The notes beneath the pieces are model-generated. The model had not been told where the DNA came from. It made no database searches and saw only the letters and a list, made by a program, of their open reading frames with translations. 36,159 bases of DNA. It comes from DATFHX01 sp035247945 (GTDB lineage: Bacteria > Patescibacteriota > Saccharimonadia > Saccharimonadales > Saccharimonadaceae). The translations under genes and the position numbers were made by a program. The DNA lies in the NCBI GenBank assembly GCA_035247945.1, contig DATFHX010000009.1, forward strand, positions 1 to 36,159. Direction: 5' to 3'. Numbering within the stretch: position 1 is the first letter of the stretch; the number at the start of each line of letters is the position of its first letter. This document shows, in pieces, positions 1-8,340 of this stretch.

Positions 1-710
1 TTAATGTTCCGTTCGGAACCCTCAGCTTGCGCTACCACCGCATTGATATATCGCTCATCAACGTCTTTTGGTACATACCGAATGCGCCCATCCTTGATAG
101 CAGCATTAAAGTCAACTGAGTTGATTGTTTCGATTTTTGTCGCCACATCAAGAACACCCTTGTCGTGCGGAGCAACTAACTGTGCACCATCTGACCAAAA
201 GGCTTTGAAACCGTTATCCGCAGGAGGGTTATGACTGGCACTAATGACGATGCCAATTGCCGCGCCAAGGTCACGCACAGCAAAACTTAGTTCTGGCGTC
301 GCACGAAAGCTTTCGAATAGAAAGGTCTTAAATCCGGCCGCTGCGCAGACCTGTGCTGCGTACTTACTCAGTTCTGGTGAAGTCAGACGCGTATCACAAG
401 CAATAACAACCCCTTTACTAGCAGCATTTGGGTCAAAAGACTTAGCGTACTCACACAATGCCTGAGCCGACTCTCCAATCGTAACCCTATTAATCCGGTT
501 GGAGCCTATTCCTGTTGTTCCACGACGTCCTGCGGTTCCAAATTCAATAACCTTAAAGAAGGCGTCTTCAAGTTCCTGCCATTTCTCAAGTTCGATCATC
601 TCGATAAGATCATCACGATATTCAGCATATCGAGGTTCATTCAACCATCGAGTGATGTTTTGTACAGCCGCCTCAGAGAGGTGCTCGGATAAGGTTTCAG
701 TCAAAGGCAT
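1..710 (-). CDS. Phospho-sugar mutase (phosphoglucomutase/phosphomannomutase family), N-terminal part
   Basis: Reading the minus strand from the ATG at 708-710 gives an open frame to the window edge (236 codons), so the C-terminal part lies outside. The family interconverts hexose 1- and 6-phosphates through a phosphoserine. The serine loop is visible as SASHNP at residues 157-162 with Ser159 as the phosphorylated residue, after EFGTAGRRG (56-64), the substrate-proximal loop typical of PGM2/PgcA-type enzymes. An AGGAGGG Shine-Dalgarno sequence lies 5-6 bases before the ATG. A TATAAT-like -10 (about 735-741, minus) lies in the short gap after tyrS, so the gene may have its own start as well as readthrough from tyrS. 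The product could feed glucose-1-phosphate to GalU (30972-31865). Substrate preference cannot be told from this fragment. Confidence 0.93.
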   Translation of the reverse strand, partial: MPLTETLSEHLSEAAVQNITRWLNEPRYAEYRDDLIEMIELEKWQELEDAFFKVIEFGTAGRRGTTGIGSNRINRVTIGESAQALCEYAKSFDPNAASKGVVIACDTRLTSPELSKYAAQVCAAAGFKTFLFESFRATPELSFAVRDLGAAIGIVISASHNPPADNGFKAFWSDGAQLVAPHDKGVLDVATKIETINSVDFNAAIKDGRIRYVPKDVDERYINAVVAQAEGSERNI

Positions 711-756
711 GTACCCTCCTTCGTTAGTTCGAGTCCTTATTATAACACGAAAGTGC

Positions 757-1971
757 TTAACGAGCGAGGATGAAGGTGTTCTTGCCCTTCTTGATGAGAG
801 AGAGATTCTCGATAGCTACATTCTCAGTAGCTTTCACACCGTTGACGGATAGAGCACCGCCAGCAATAAGTCGTCTTGCTTCTCCATTACTCGACGCCAC
901 TTTCGCTTCAAGAAGTAAATCGATAAGAGAAGAGCCTGCATTAACCGTTGGAATCTCTTCAGCGAGCGCGTCAATGTCCGCAGCTTCAAGGCTTTCAATA
1001 GTACGACCCCCAAATAGAACGTCTGTCACCCGCTCCACGGAAGCACAGCGCTCAGCGCCATGAACAAGTGTCGTTACCTCACGCGCCAATGTTCTTTGCG
1101 CTTTTCGTTCGCTCGGATTTTTAAGATGTTCAGCCTCAAGCACCTCTAGCTCTTCTTTGGGAAGCAATGTGTAGATTTTTGCATAATCGATCACACCTTC
1201 GTCATCGGTATTAAGCCAGAACTGGTAAAACTTATAGACGCTCGTCTTTCTAGGGTCCAGCCAGACTGCCCCACCTTCAGACTTACCAAATTTAATTCCC
1301 GTAGCCTTATTGATTACGAGTGGAGTTGAGTACACGTGCGCTTCTACACCCTCAATGCGACGAATCAAGTCAACGCCGGTAATCGAGTTACCCCATTGGT
1401 CGGCACCACATACCTGGAGAGTCACCCCGTGTTCACGGTATAGATGTAGGAAATCATATCCTTGAATCAATGAATAGCTAAATTCGGCGTAGCTAATGCC
1501 ACTTCCATCCTCACCAAGACGCGCTTGGACGAAGTCACGCCCTAGCATCTGGCTCATAGGGACATGCTTACCGACATCGCGAAGAAACTCTAGATAGTTA
1601 ATATTCTTGAACCAATCATAGTTATCTACGATGGTAAACTTTTTTCCTGCAAAAACAGTTGCATATTGAGCGGCAATTCCCGCCTTGTTGCGAGCAATTT
1701 CATCGAGTGTCTTGAGATTACGCTCGTCCTTCTTGCCGTCAGGATCGCCAATCATGCCTGTCGCGCCGCCAACTAGTAGGTATGCGTTATGTCCGTGATT
1801 AATAAAATGACGCACCATCATTGCGGCAGCCAGGTTCCCGATTTGCATACTGTCCGCACTAGGATCAACGCCAAAATAAAACGAGAGAGTGCCTCGGTCA
1901 AGGTCTGTCAAATCTTTGAACGTGGTCTGATTCACAAATCCACGCCAAGCAAGTTCTTCGGAAAGTTTCAC
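757..1971 (-). CDS. tyrS: Tyrosyl-tRNA synthetase
   Basis: 404 residues, close to the usual bacterial TyrRS length. It charges tRNA-Tyr with tyrosine in the cytoplasm. The class I signature HIGH appears as QIGN (residues 43-46) and the KMSKS loop as KFGKS (227-231), both normal variants for TyrRS. The tyrosine-pocket segment around YAEFSYSLIQGYDF (161-174) and the CGADQWGN motif (188-195) are intact. The C-terminus (about 340-400) is an S4-type RNA-binding domain. The start is GTG (1969-1971), chosen because AAGGAG lies 8 bases upstream. The gene diverges from the penicillin-binding protein gene; the sugar mutase gene follows 46 bases downstream on the same strand. Confidence 0.97.
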   Translation of the reverse strand: MKLSEELAWRGFVNQTTFKDLTDLDRGTLSFYFGVDPSADSMQIGNLAAAMMVRHFINHGHNAYLLVGGATGMIGDPDGKKDERNLKTLDEIARNKAGIAAQYATVFAGKKFTIVDNYDWFKNINYLEFLRDVGKHVPMSQMLGRDFVQARLGEDGSGISYAEFSYSLIQGYDFLHLYREHGVTLQVCGADQWGNSITGVDLIRRIEGVEAHVYSTPLVINKATGIKFGKSEGGAVWLDPRKTSVYKFYQFWLNTDDEGVIDYAKIYTLLPKEELEVLEAEHLKNPSERKAQRTLAREVTTLVHGAERCASVERVTDVLFGGRTIESLEAADIDALAEEIPTVNAGSSLIDLLLEAKVASSNGEARRLIAGGALSVNGVKATENVAIENLSLIKKGKNTFILAR

Positions 1972-2020
1972 TCTTCGTCTCCTTATCTGTTATACCCTGT
2001 TATCATAGCAGAAAAACCGT

Positions 2021-2049
2021 TTCTATGCGAGTAACAAAAGTGATATAAT
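2021..2049 (+). promoter_or_regulatory. Extended -10 promoter of the penicillin-binding protein gene
   Basis: TGATATAAT at 2041-2049 is a perfect extended -10 (TGn plus TATAAT). The -35 position 17 bases upstream (TTCTAT) is poor, as is usual when the TG extension is present. Transcription would begin near 2056, about 28 bases before the GTG start. Confidence 0.7.
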
Positions 2050-2083
2050 AGAGGATAATATTGCTTATGGGAATTATGATTAC

Positions 2084-4759
2084 GTGGTAAAGAAGCCGAA
2101 CAAAACACGCCAAATGAGCGTGTACTCTAACCTGACGCACAAGCGTCGTACCAAGAAAGATGCCGAGGCTCGCAAAAAAGCCGAGTATCTTGCAAGTCTA
2201 CCAAAGCATCCCGTAAAACGCATGCTTTATCGCCTCCACCCTAAGCGCGTTGCAGCGTACTGGTTCAGCAAAAAGGGTGCATTTATGGCACTCAAAATTG
2301 TTGGAGTTATTCTTCTACTTGGTGTTTTAACAATTGGCGGTCTATTTGCCTATTTCCGTAAAGACCTCGATTCCATTCGGCCTGGAGAACTCGCTAAACG
2401 CGTTCAAACAACTGTCACTAAATACTATGATCGTAATGGAGTCCTCCTTTGGGAGGATAAAGGTGACGGTGATTACAAGCTTGTGGTCGACGGTAAAGAC
2501 ATCAATGACTACATGAAGAAAGCAACCGTCGCGATCGAGGACAGGGACTTCTATAGTCATGGTGGCGTAAGTGTTAGCAGTATTGTCCGTTCCCTTATCA
2601 ACAATGCCAATGGTGGAAGTACTCAGGGTGGTTCAACACTCACACAGCAGCTTGTTAAGCAGGTATTCTTCGCCGACGAAGCACAAAAACGCGGCATCGA
2701 TGGACTCCCTCGAAAGATTAAAGAGGCCATTCTTGCTATTGAAGTCGAGCGCATGTATGACAAAGATGCAATCCTCAATCTATATCTCAATGAGTCACCT
2801 TACGGAGGACGACGTAACGGCGTTGAGTCAGCCTCTCAGACATACTTTGGCAAATCTGCAAAAGATCTGAGTCTTGCAGAATCTGCACTTCTTGCTGCAA
2901 TTCCTAATCAGCCAGGCCTCTATGACCCCTATAATGTCGCAGGTCATGATGCACTTATCGCACGTCAGCATAAAGTCCTAGACAGTATGGTAGAACTTAA
3001 CTACATTACAAAAGCACAAGCTGACGAAGCAAAAAAATTCCCAATCCTTGACTCGATCAAACCGCTTTCAGACCAATATAAGGACATCAAGGCACCTCAC
3101 TTCGTACAGATGGTTCGTGCACAGCTCGAAGGCGAGCTAGGTAAATCAACCGTTGGACGTGGTGGTCTCACCGTGACCACAACACTCGATTATCGAGTTC
3201 AGCAACAAGTTGAAAGTGCAATGAGCGACATGTTCGCCTCATATGTACCAGCAGCAAACGGATTTAGTAACGGTGCCGCAACTGTTGAAGATAATTCAAC
3301 TGGACAAATCATAGCCCTGCTTGGAAGTCGAGATTGGAACTACGAAGGCTACGGACAGGACAATGCGGCAACTGCATTCATCCAACCAGGATCCAGCATT
3401 AAGCCTTTAGTGTATGCTTCACTCTTCCAACAGAAACCAAGTGGACAGCTGAATTATGGAAGCGGCTCAATCCTTTCGGATACAAAAACGACCTTCCCTG
3501 GAGGCTACACCCCAAATAATGCCGATCGAACCTTCAAGGGCAATATCAATATTCGCCAGTCGCTCGCAACCTCACGCAACATCCCTGCAATCAAGGCTAT
3601 GGCCGTAACTGGTGTATCGGCAACCTGGGATACTATACGTGCTGCAGGAGATACCCTCTACTGTACTCAAGGAGCTGACGCACAAGCAGGCCTCTCATCT
3701 GCCATTGGTGGTTGTGGTACTCGCCAAGTAGATCATGTTAACGCATTCGCCACACTTGCACGCGGCGGGGTGTACAAGCCGCAATCTACTATACTTGAGG
3801 TCAAAAACAGTACTGGCGAAGTTCTGAAACAATGGAAAGACGACAGCAAGCAAGTAATCGACCCTCAAGCGGCTTACATCGTGAGCGACATTCTCCACGA
3901 CCCGAACGCACGAAAGGGACTCTTCGGTAATCTTACAACTGGACTTAGCTACCCAGGTACAGGCATCGAGACGGCATCCAAGACCGGTACCTCAGACTTT
4001 GGTGGCGATAAGCCAAAGGACCTTTGGGAAATGTCGTATAGCTCAGTTGTATCTGTAGGAGTTTGGCTCGGTAATCCTGACACGACTCCTCTCAAGAGCG
4101 GTAACTCAACCCTTCCCGGGCCTATCGTGGATAAGATTATGCGGTACGTCCACCAAGAGGTTTACGGAAAAGATGGCCGATGGTCTCCGGGCCAATGGCT
4201 CACTCAGCCATCCGGCATTCAGAAGATCAACAATGAACTTTACCCTTCGTGGTATAACCAAAACCAAAGTAAGCCAAACGCGAAATTAACATTCGATAAG
4301 GTTTCAAAAAAGAAGGCGACATCTTGTACTCCTGATGGAGCAAAGATCGAGGTCGACGTTACCAAGCTCACTGACCCTATTACTAAATCTGACACCTACA
4401 TGGCACCTGACGGATACGACGCGACGGCAGATGACGATGTTCATAAGTGCACCGATTCGAAACCAAGCGTTGGCACAATTAGCGTTACTGGAAGTAACTC
4501 AAACGCCAAGATAAGTGTGAGCGTCGTTGCGGGCACTCATCCAATGCAAACTGTCGAAATAAAAGTAGGAAGCACTATTGTTGCGACGCTTCCCGTCACA
4601 GATAGTGGTACCTACTCAACTAATTACAGCTTTACAGGTAGCGGAACGCAAACGATTACTGCAACAGCTACCGACAGTGTATTCTACACAGCCGTAGGAA
4701 CGAAGAGCTACACGGTTAGCTCGAGTGGATCTGGAAGCAATAGTTCTGGAAATAACTGA
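2084..4759 (+). CDS. Class A penicillin-binding protein (PBP1A-like, GT51 plus transpeptidase)
   Basis: This 891-residue protein polymerises and cross-links peptidoglycan at the outer face of the membrane. A 65-residue very basic cytoplasmic tail precedes one membrane segment (about 66-91). The GT51 glycosyltransferase domain follows, with catalytic Glu152 in EDRDFYSHGG (152-161) and the conserved TLTQQLVKQ (185-193). The transpeptidase domain has SSIK (437-440, nucleophile Ser437), SRN (497-499) and KTGT (633-636). After about residue 760 there is a Thr/Ser-rich, probably Ig-like, domain ending in a Ser/Gly tail, which may reach into the cell surface. GTG at 2084 gives the full tail; an ATG ten codons later (QMSVY) is an alternative start. 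Its own promoter lies just upstream and a strong terminator follows. The gene shows that this cell builds its own wall polymer. Confidence 0.96.
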   Translation: MVKKPNKTRQMSVYSNLTHKRRTKKDAEARKKAEYLASLPKHPVKRMLYRLHPKRVAAYWFSKKGAFMALKIVGVILLLGVLTIGGLFAYFRKDLDSIRPGELAKRVQTTVTKYYDRNGVLLWEDKGDGDYKLVVDGKDINDYMKKATVAIEDRDFYSHGGVSVSSIVRSLINNANGGSTQGGSTLTQQLVKQVFFADEAQKRGIDGLPRKIKEAILAIEVERMYDKDAILNLYLNESPYGGRRNGVESASQTYFGKSAKDLSLAESALLAAIPNQPGLYDPYNVAGHDALIARQHKVLDSMVELNYITKAQADEAKKFPILDSIKPLSDQYKDIKAPHFVQMVRAQLEGELGKSTVGRGGLTVTTTLDYRVQQQVESAMSDMFASYVPAANGFSNGAATVEDNSTGQIIALLGSRDWNYEGYGQDNAATAFIQPGSSIKPLVYASLFQQKPSGQLNYGSGSILSDTKTTFPGGYTPNNADRTFKGNINIRQSLATSRNIPAIKAMAVTGVSATWDTIRAAGDTLYCTQGADAQAGLSSAIGGCGTRQVDHVNAFATLARGGVYKPQSTILEVKNSTGEVLKQWKDDSKQVIDPQAAYIVSDILHDPNARKGLFGNLTTGLSYPGTGIETASKTGTSDFGGDKPKDLWEMSYSSVVSVGVWLGNPDTTPLKSGNSTLPGPIVDKIMRYVHQEVYGKDGRWSPGQWLTQPSGIQKINNELYPSWYNQNQSKPNAKLTFDKVSKKKATSCTPDGAKIEVDVTKLTDPITKSDTYMAPDGYDATADDDVHKCTDSKPSVGTISVTGSNSNAKISVSVVAGTHPMQTVEIKVGSTIVATLPVTDSGTYSTNYSFTGSGTQTITATATDSVFYTAVGTKSYTVSSSGSGSNSSGNN

Positions 4760-4785
4760 AGAGATAGACTGCCCCACATGCCAAA

Positions 4786-4825
4786 CTAAATTAAATACTA
4801 CCCTCTCGGGTAGTATTTAATTTAG
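4786..4825. terminator. Bidirectional terminator hairpin, 18-bp perfect stem
   Basis: Bases 4786-4803 and 4808-4825 are exact reverse complements around a TCTC loop. The AT-rich outer stem supplies T-rich tails in both directions. It sits between the convergent ends of the penicillin-binding protein gene (4759) and the PIN-TRAM gene (4838), so it should serve both. Confidence 0.9.
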
Positions 4826-4837
4826 CCAATCAGTTTG

Positions 4838-5950
4838 TTAATCTTGTTGCTTGTTGACAAGATCTATGAGAGATTCTTCTCGAGATCCCGAAGCCCTATT
4901 TTGATGGCGTTGCCCAGGCTTCTTTGTCTTTGTATTTGTATTGGTATTCTCAGCTCTAGAAGCACTTGGTTGCTGCGGCTTAACTTTCTGATCGAGTTTC
5001 TTCGGTGTATTCTTACGGGCCACTTTTTTCGCTTCGTGTGAATCGCTATGATATACGGATGTCACCTGGGGCACTGTTTCAGCTTGCGCCTCCTTCTTGT
5101 TTGTAGCCTTTGTTTTTTGCTGAAGCACCTCATCCTTCTGCTTAGAATCTATAGCCTGGCCCTCAGACTTCTTATTGGATATGGGCGTGTTTGGCTGATT
5201 TTGTACTGGCCTCTTACCAATTGGCTTCTGAACGGTTTTAGCGGGCTGTGAAGGCTCAACACGTCGCGCAAACATCATCTTGCCAGCCGCAGTTTGCAGA
5301 CTGCGTATAAACTCAATCTCAATGGTCTGTCCGACATATTTATTTGCAAACTCGACGACCACCATCGTTCCATCTGGCAGGTAACCCACACCCTGATGAG
5401 GATCTTGACCTTTCTGCACTAACTCAAGACGCATTCGCTCTCCAGGAAGGTATGCCATGCGTAGACTCTGGGCAAGTTCATTAACGTTCAGTACTGTAAT
5501 ACCTTCGACAACCGCAACTTTGTTAAGATTATAATCAATAGTACATACGGCCGCATTATATTTCTTTGCGAGTATCAGAAGCCTCTCGTCAACTCCTTCT
5601 GATACCTTCGTACCATCCGCTAGAATTTCAACAGTTACATCTTCAATAGACTGCAGTTCCTTCACTACATCGAGGCCATAGCGAGCACGAGCACGCTTCT
5701 CATGGTCGGCATTGTCTGCAAGATACTGCAACTCTCGAATAACACTGCGAGGAATAACTAGCGTATCACCGATAAACCCTGATTTTGCGACTGAAATAAT
5801 TCGACCATCAATAAGAACTGATGTATCGACCAAAATAGATCGAGTTCGTCCACGCCCAATCGATTGGCGCGGCATCTTGATAATAAGGTATGTCACCTCA
5901 CTTAATAACACAACTATAGCAATGCCAAGCATCACCTCTAATATATCCAT
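4838..5950 (-). CDS. Membrane-anchored PIN-TRAM protein (YacL-like)
   Basis: 370 residues. One N-terminal membrane segment (about 4-24) is followed by a PIN nuclease-fold domain (about 38-165) with candidate acidic metal ligands Asp42 (VDTSVLIDG), Asp121 (VDERLL) and Asp139 (TIDYNLN). A TRAM domain, a predicted RNA-binding barrel, covers about 168-230. The remaining 140 residues are a low-complexity Lys/Gln/Ser-rich tail. The domain order matches Bacillus YacL, but YacL proteins usually have several membrane helices and lack so long a tail. The gene starts 15 bases after radA with AAGGA before its ATG, so it is probably co-transcribed. Gene order clpC...radA-yacL is as in Firmicutes, supporting the assignment. 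The substrate is unknown; RNA is the likely one by family. Confidence 0.9.
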   Translation of the reverse strand: MDILEVMLGIAIVVLLSEVTYLIIKMPRQSIGRGRTRSILVDTSVLIDGRIISVAKSGFIGDTLVIPRSVIRELQYLADNADHEKRARARYGLDVVKELQSIEDVTVEILADGTKVSEGVDERLLILAKKYNAAVCTIDYNLNKVAVVEGITVLNVNELAQSLRMAYLPGERMRLELVQKGQDPHQGVGYLPDGTMVVVEFANKYVGQTIEIEFIRSLQTAAGKMMFARRVEPSQPAKTVQKPIGKRPVQNQPNTPISNKKSEGQAIDSKQKDEVLQQKTKATNKKEAQAETVPQVTSVYHSDSHEAKKVARKNTPKKLDQKVKPQQPSASRAENTNTNTKTKKPGQRHQNRASGSREESLIDLVNKQQD

Positions 5951-5965
5951 AAAATATTTTCCTTA

Positions 5966-7318
5966 CTACTGTAGGTAGTTAATTAAGGCTTGACGTAAAT
6001 CGCCTACACCTTTAATGAATGAATTCTTACTCATAGATTTTGGCGCAATAGCTTGAGTGAAACCAAGTTTCTTAGCCTCAGCCACGCGTCTCTCTATGCT
6101 ATGGACACTGCGGATCTCTCCGCCGAGCCCAACCTCGCCAAATACAACGATTCCATCATCTAATCTTTTTCCGGCTGCGGCACTTGCTACCGCCATACAG
6201 ATTGCAAGATCAGCTGCAGGATCGTTTAATTTGAGTCCTCCCACAACATTGACATATATATCCTTGTCAGATAAATTCAATTTTGTTCGCCGCTCCAAAA
6301 CAGCAATTAATAACGTCAATCTGTTTAAATCAAACCCCGAGGCTGTACGTTTAGGATACCCGAAACTTGTTGGATTGACAAGCGCTTGGATTTCTACTAG
6401 AAGTGGTCTTGTTCCCTCCAATGTCGCCATAACCACAGAACCATCCGCATTCTGTCGCTCTGCTAGGAGGGCAGCCGAAGGGTTCTCGACAAGTCGTAGT
6501 CCTTGTTCATGCATTTCAAAAATCGCCGCCTCGTTAGTCGAGCCATAGCGATTCTTAACTGCCCGAACTATTTTGAAACCGCCGTAGCGATCACCTTCGA
6601 ACTGAAGCACCACATCCACTAAGTGCTCGAGGACCTTAGGTCCCGCGATACTACCTTCTTTTGTAACATGCCCAACAAGTACGACCGCAGCGTCCGCCTC
6701 TTTCGCTGCGCGGATGATTACATTGCTACTATTCGTAATTTGACTCACCGTTCCAGGAGCAGAGGTAATCTCGTCAAGGCTCAATGTTTGGATCGAGTCT
6801 ATAATGACAAGTTGATACTTACCGGTACGGATTGTGGCAGCAATATTATCAGCACTCGTACTTGCTACAAAGTGAAGCTGCTCTCTTGTATTTGCCCCAA
6901 GTCGCTCCGCCCGTAACTTCACTTGCCCCGCCGACTCCTCACCGCTTACATAGAGGACTGACTCGCGCTTTCCTACTTCGCTCGCAACTTGTAGCAAGAG
7001 TGTACTCTTACCAATTCCGGGTTGTCCAGCAACAAGCAGTACTCCGCCCGGAAGCACTCCGCCACCCAACACTACATCGAGATCGCTGCATCCTGTCGAC
7101 ATACGCTTTCGAACATCCTCAGTAGCAATAGACTGCATAGTTTGCGGCGTCAACACAGATCCCGTAGCACTGCTTCGAGCTACAACCGATTTGCCCGTAG
7201 AGACTGGTGCTTGTTCAGCAAGTGTGTTCCATTCACCACAATTATCACATTTGCCAGTCCACTTTGGATATGAAGTCCCGCAATTCTGGCAGACAAAAGA
7301 AGTTCGTAATTTAGCCAT
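5966..7318 (-). CDS. radA: DNA repair protein RadA
   Basis: 450 residues, the full family length. RadA is a RecA-like branch-migration helicase acting on recombination intermediates. The N-terminal zinc finger has Cys10, Cys13, Cys24 and Cys27. The ATPase core has Walker A GQPGIGKST (98-106), Walker B VIIDS (171-175) and the RadA-specific KNRYG motif (255-259). The C-terminal third is the Lon-protease-like domain (GGLKLNDPAADLAI). TGGTATACT, an extended -10, lies in the 20-base gap after the preceding gene's stop and 11 bases before the ATG, so radA probably has its own promoter with a leader of only a few bases besides readthrough from clpC. Confidence 0.98.
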   Translation of the reverse strand: MAKLRTSFVCQNCGTSYPKWTGKCDNCGEWNTLAEQAPVSTGKSVVARSSATGSVLTPQTMQSIATEDVRKRMSTGCSDLDVVLGGGVLPGGVLLVAGQPGIGKSTLLLQVASEVGKRESVLYVSGEESAGQVKLRAERLGANTREQLHFVASTSADNIAATIRTGKYQLVIIDSIQTLSLDEITSAPGTVSQITNSSNVIIRAAKEADAAVVLVGHVTKEGSIAGPKVLEHLVDVVLQFEGDRYGGFKIVRAVKNRYGSTNEAAIFEMHEQGLRLVENPSAALLAERQNADGSVVMATLEGTRPLLVEIQALVNPTSFGYPKRTASGFDLNRLTLLIAVLERRTKLNLSDKDIYVNVVGGLKLNDPAADLAICMAVASAAAGKRLDDGIVVFGEVGLGGEIRSVHSIERRVAEAKKLGFTQAIAPKSMSKNSFIKGVGDLRQALINYLQ

Positions 7319-7338
7319 TTTCTTCTTTTAGTATACCA

Positions 7339-8340
7339 TTAGACACTTGGCGCGGGAGCTAATGTACTGTTAAGGCTTCGATTTAGAGCGTCTGACTGAC
7401 TGGCAAGACTAAGAAGCTCATCCCGTATTGAGTTATACTGATCTACTTTCTGATTAATCGCCATACGATTTGACTCAAGCTGATTGACCCTTGCTTCCAA
7501 AGCAGCACGTTCAACATTGAAATCACTTTGACTCGAAAAGTCACCCGAGGAGGCTCGAGCATTAAACGAGGAAATATCACTATTGAGTTGTGAAGCGTCA
7601 GTATTATACTTTTTTGTATCTAAGTTGATTTGGTCAATGAGCGTATTCAGCTGGTTCGTTAATTCATCGGACTTACTTGAAAGATCTGCAAAAACCTGTG
7701 CGTACTTCTTATGAAGAGATACTACACTAGCTCTATTAGTAAAGTACGCTTTGTAATGAACTTCAAGTTCAGGATCGATGTCCGCGACCTCGGTTCCAAT
7801 AATAGAATGGAGTTCATTATCCCGCTCTCCTGGCTCGGCACGCGCATAGTACGACATCCTATCCGCAAACTCGGCATCCGTGCGAAGCTTCGCATATTCA
7901 TCTTCAAGAAGTGCATTAATTCGCTGCTTTTCACCACTACTCATTCGATCATAGGCGACATGAAGCATTTCATGGGCAGCAGTTACCTCTCGTATCCCAT
8001 CGAGTTGAGGGTTATCTACATTATAGATATAAATACGGTTATTGACATAGCATCCGAGAATAGCTGTTGCCTGCTCTGTTTTTTTACAGTTTCCGTTAAA
8101 GTCAGTCGCCGTCTCTAATGCAGGTTGACTGGCATAGAATAAAAACCTACCGCGGCTACTCATTCCTGAACGATCAGCGAGCGTTGCAATCTCCTGAGGG
8201 GCGGAATATCGCCAAAACGCCAACTGATCAGCGATACTTTGTCTATTCGTGAATATAATAACCGCCAGAAGGCAGGAGAATACGGCGACAATAAGCGCCG
8301 CTGTTCGTCCCCACCTATGATGACGTTTCGTTTGTGGCAT
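7339..8340 (-). CDS. Membrane-anchored HExxH putative metalloprotease with coiled-coil C-terminus
   Basis: 333 residues, not matched to a named family from memory. A basic N-terminus and one membrane helix (about 13-31) suggest an exported domain. HEMLH (123-127) sits in AAHEMLHVAY, a typical zincin helix, and NELHSIIGTE (175-184) downstream could supply a third ligand such as Glu176. Cys85 and Cys97 could form a disulfide outside the cell. Residues about 205-320 are heptad-like and rich in Gln/Asn/Ser/Leu, probably a long coiled coil. The ATG lies inside the clpC end (26-base overlap), so the two are translationally coupled or at least co-transcribed; radA follows. Protease activity is inferred from the motif only. 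Confidence 0.8.
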   Translation of the reverse strand: MPQTKRHHRWGRTAALIVAVFSCLLAVIIFTNRQSIADQLAFWRYSAPQEIATLADRSGMSSRGRFLFYASQPALETATDFNGNCKKTEQATAILGCYVNNRIYIYNVDNPQLDGIREVTAAHEMLHVAYDRMSSGEKQRINALLEDEYAKLRTDAEFADRMSYYARAEPGERDNELHSIIGTEVADIDPELEVHYKAYFTNRASVVSLHKKYAQVFADLSSKSDELTNQLNTLIDQINLDTKKYNTDASQLNSDISSFNARASSGDFSSQSDFNVERAALEARVNQLESNRMAINQKVDQYNSIRDELLSLASQSDALNRSLNSTLAPAPSV

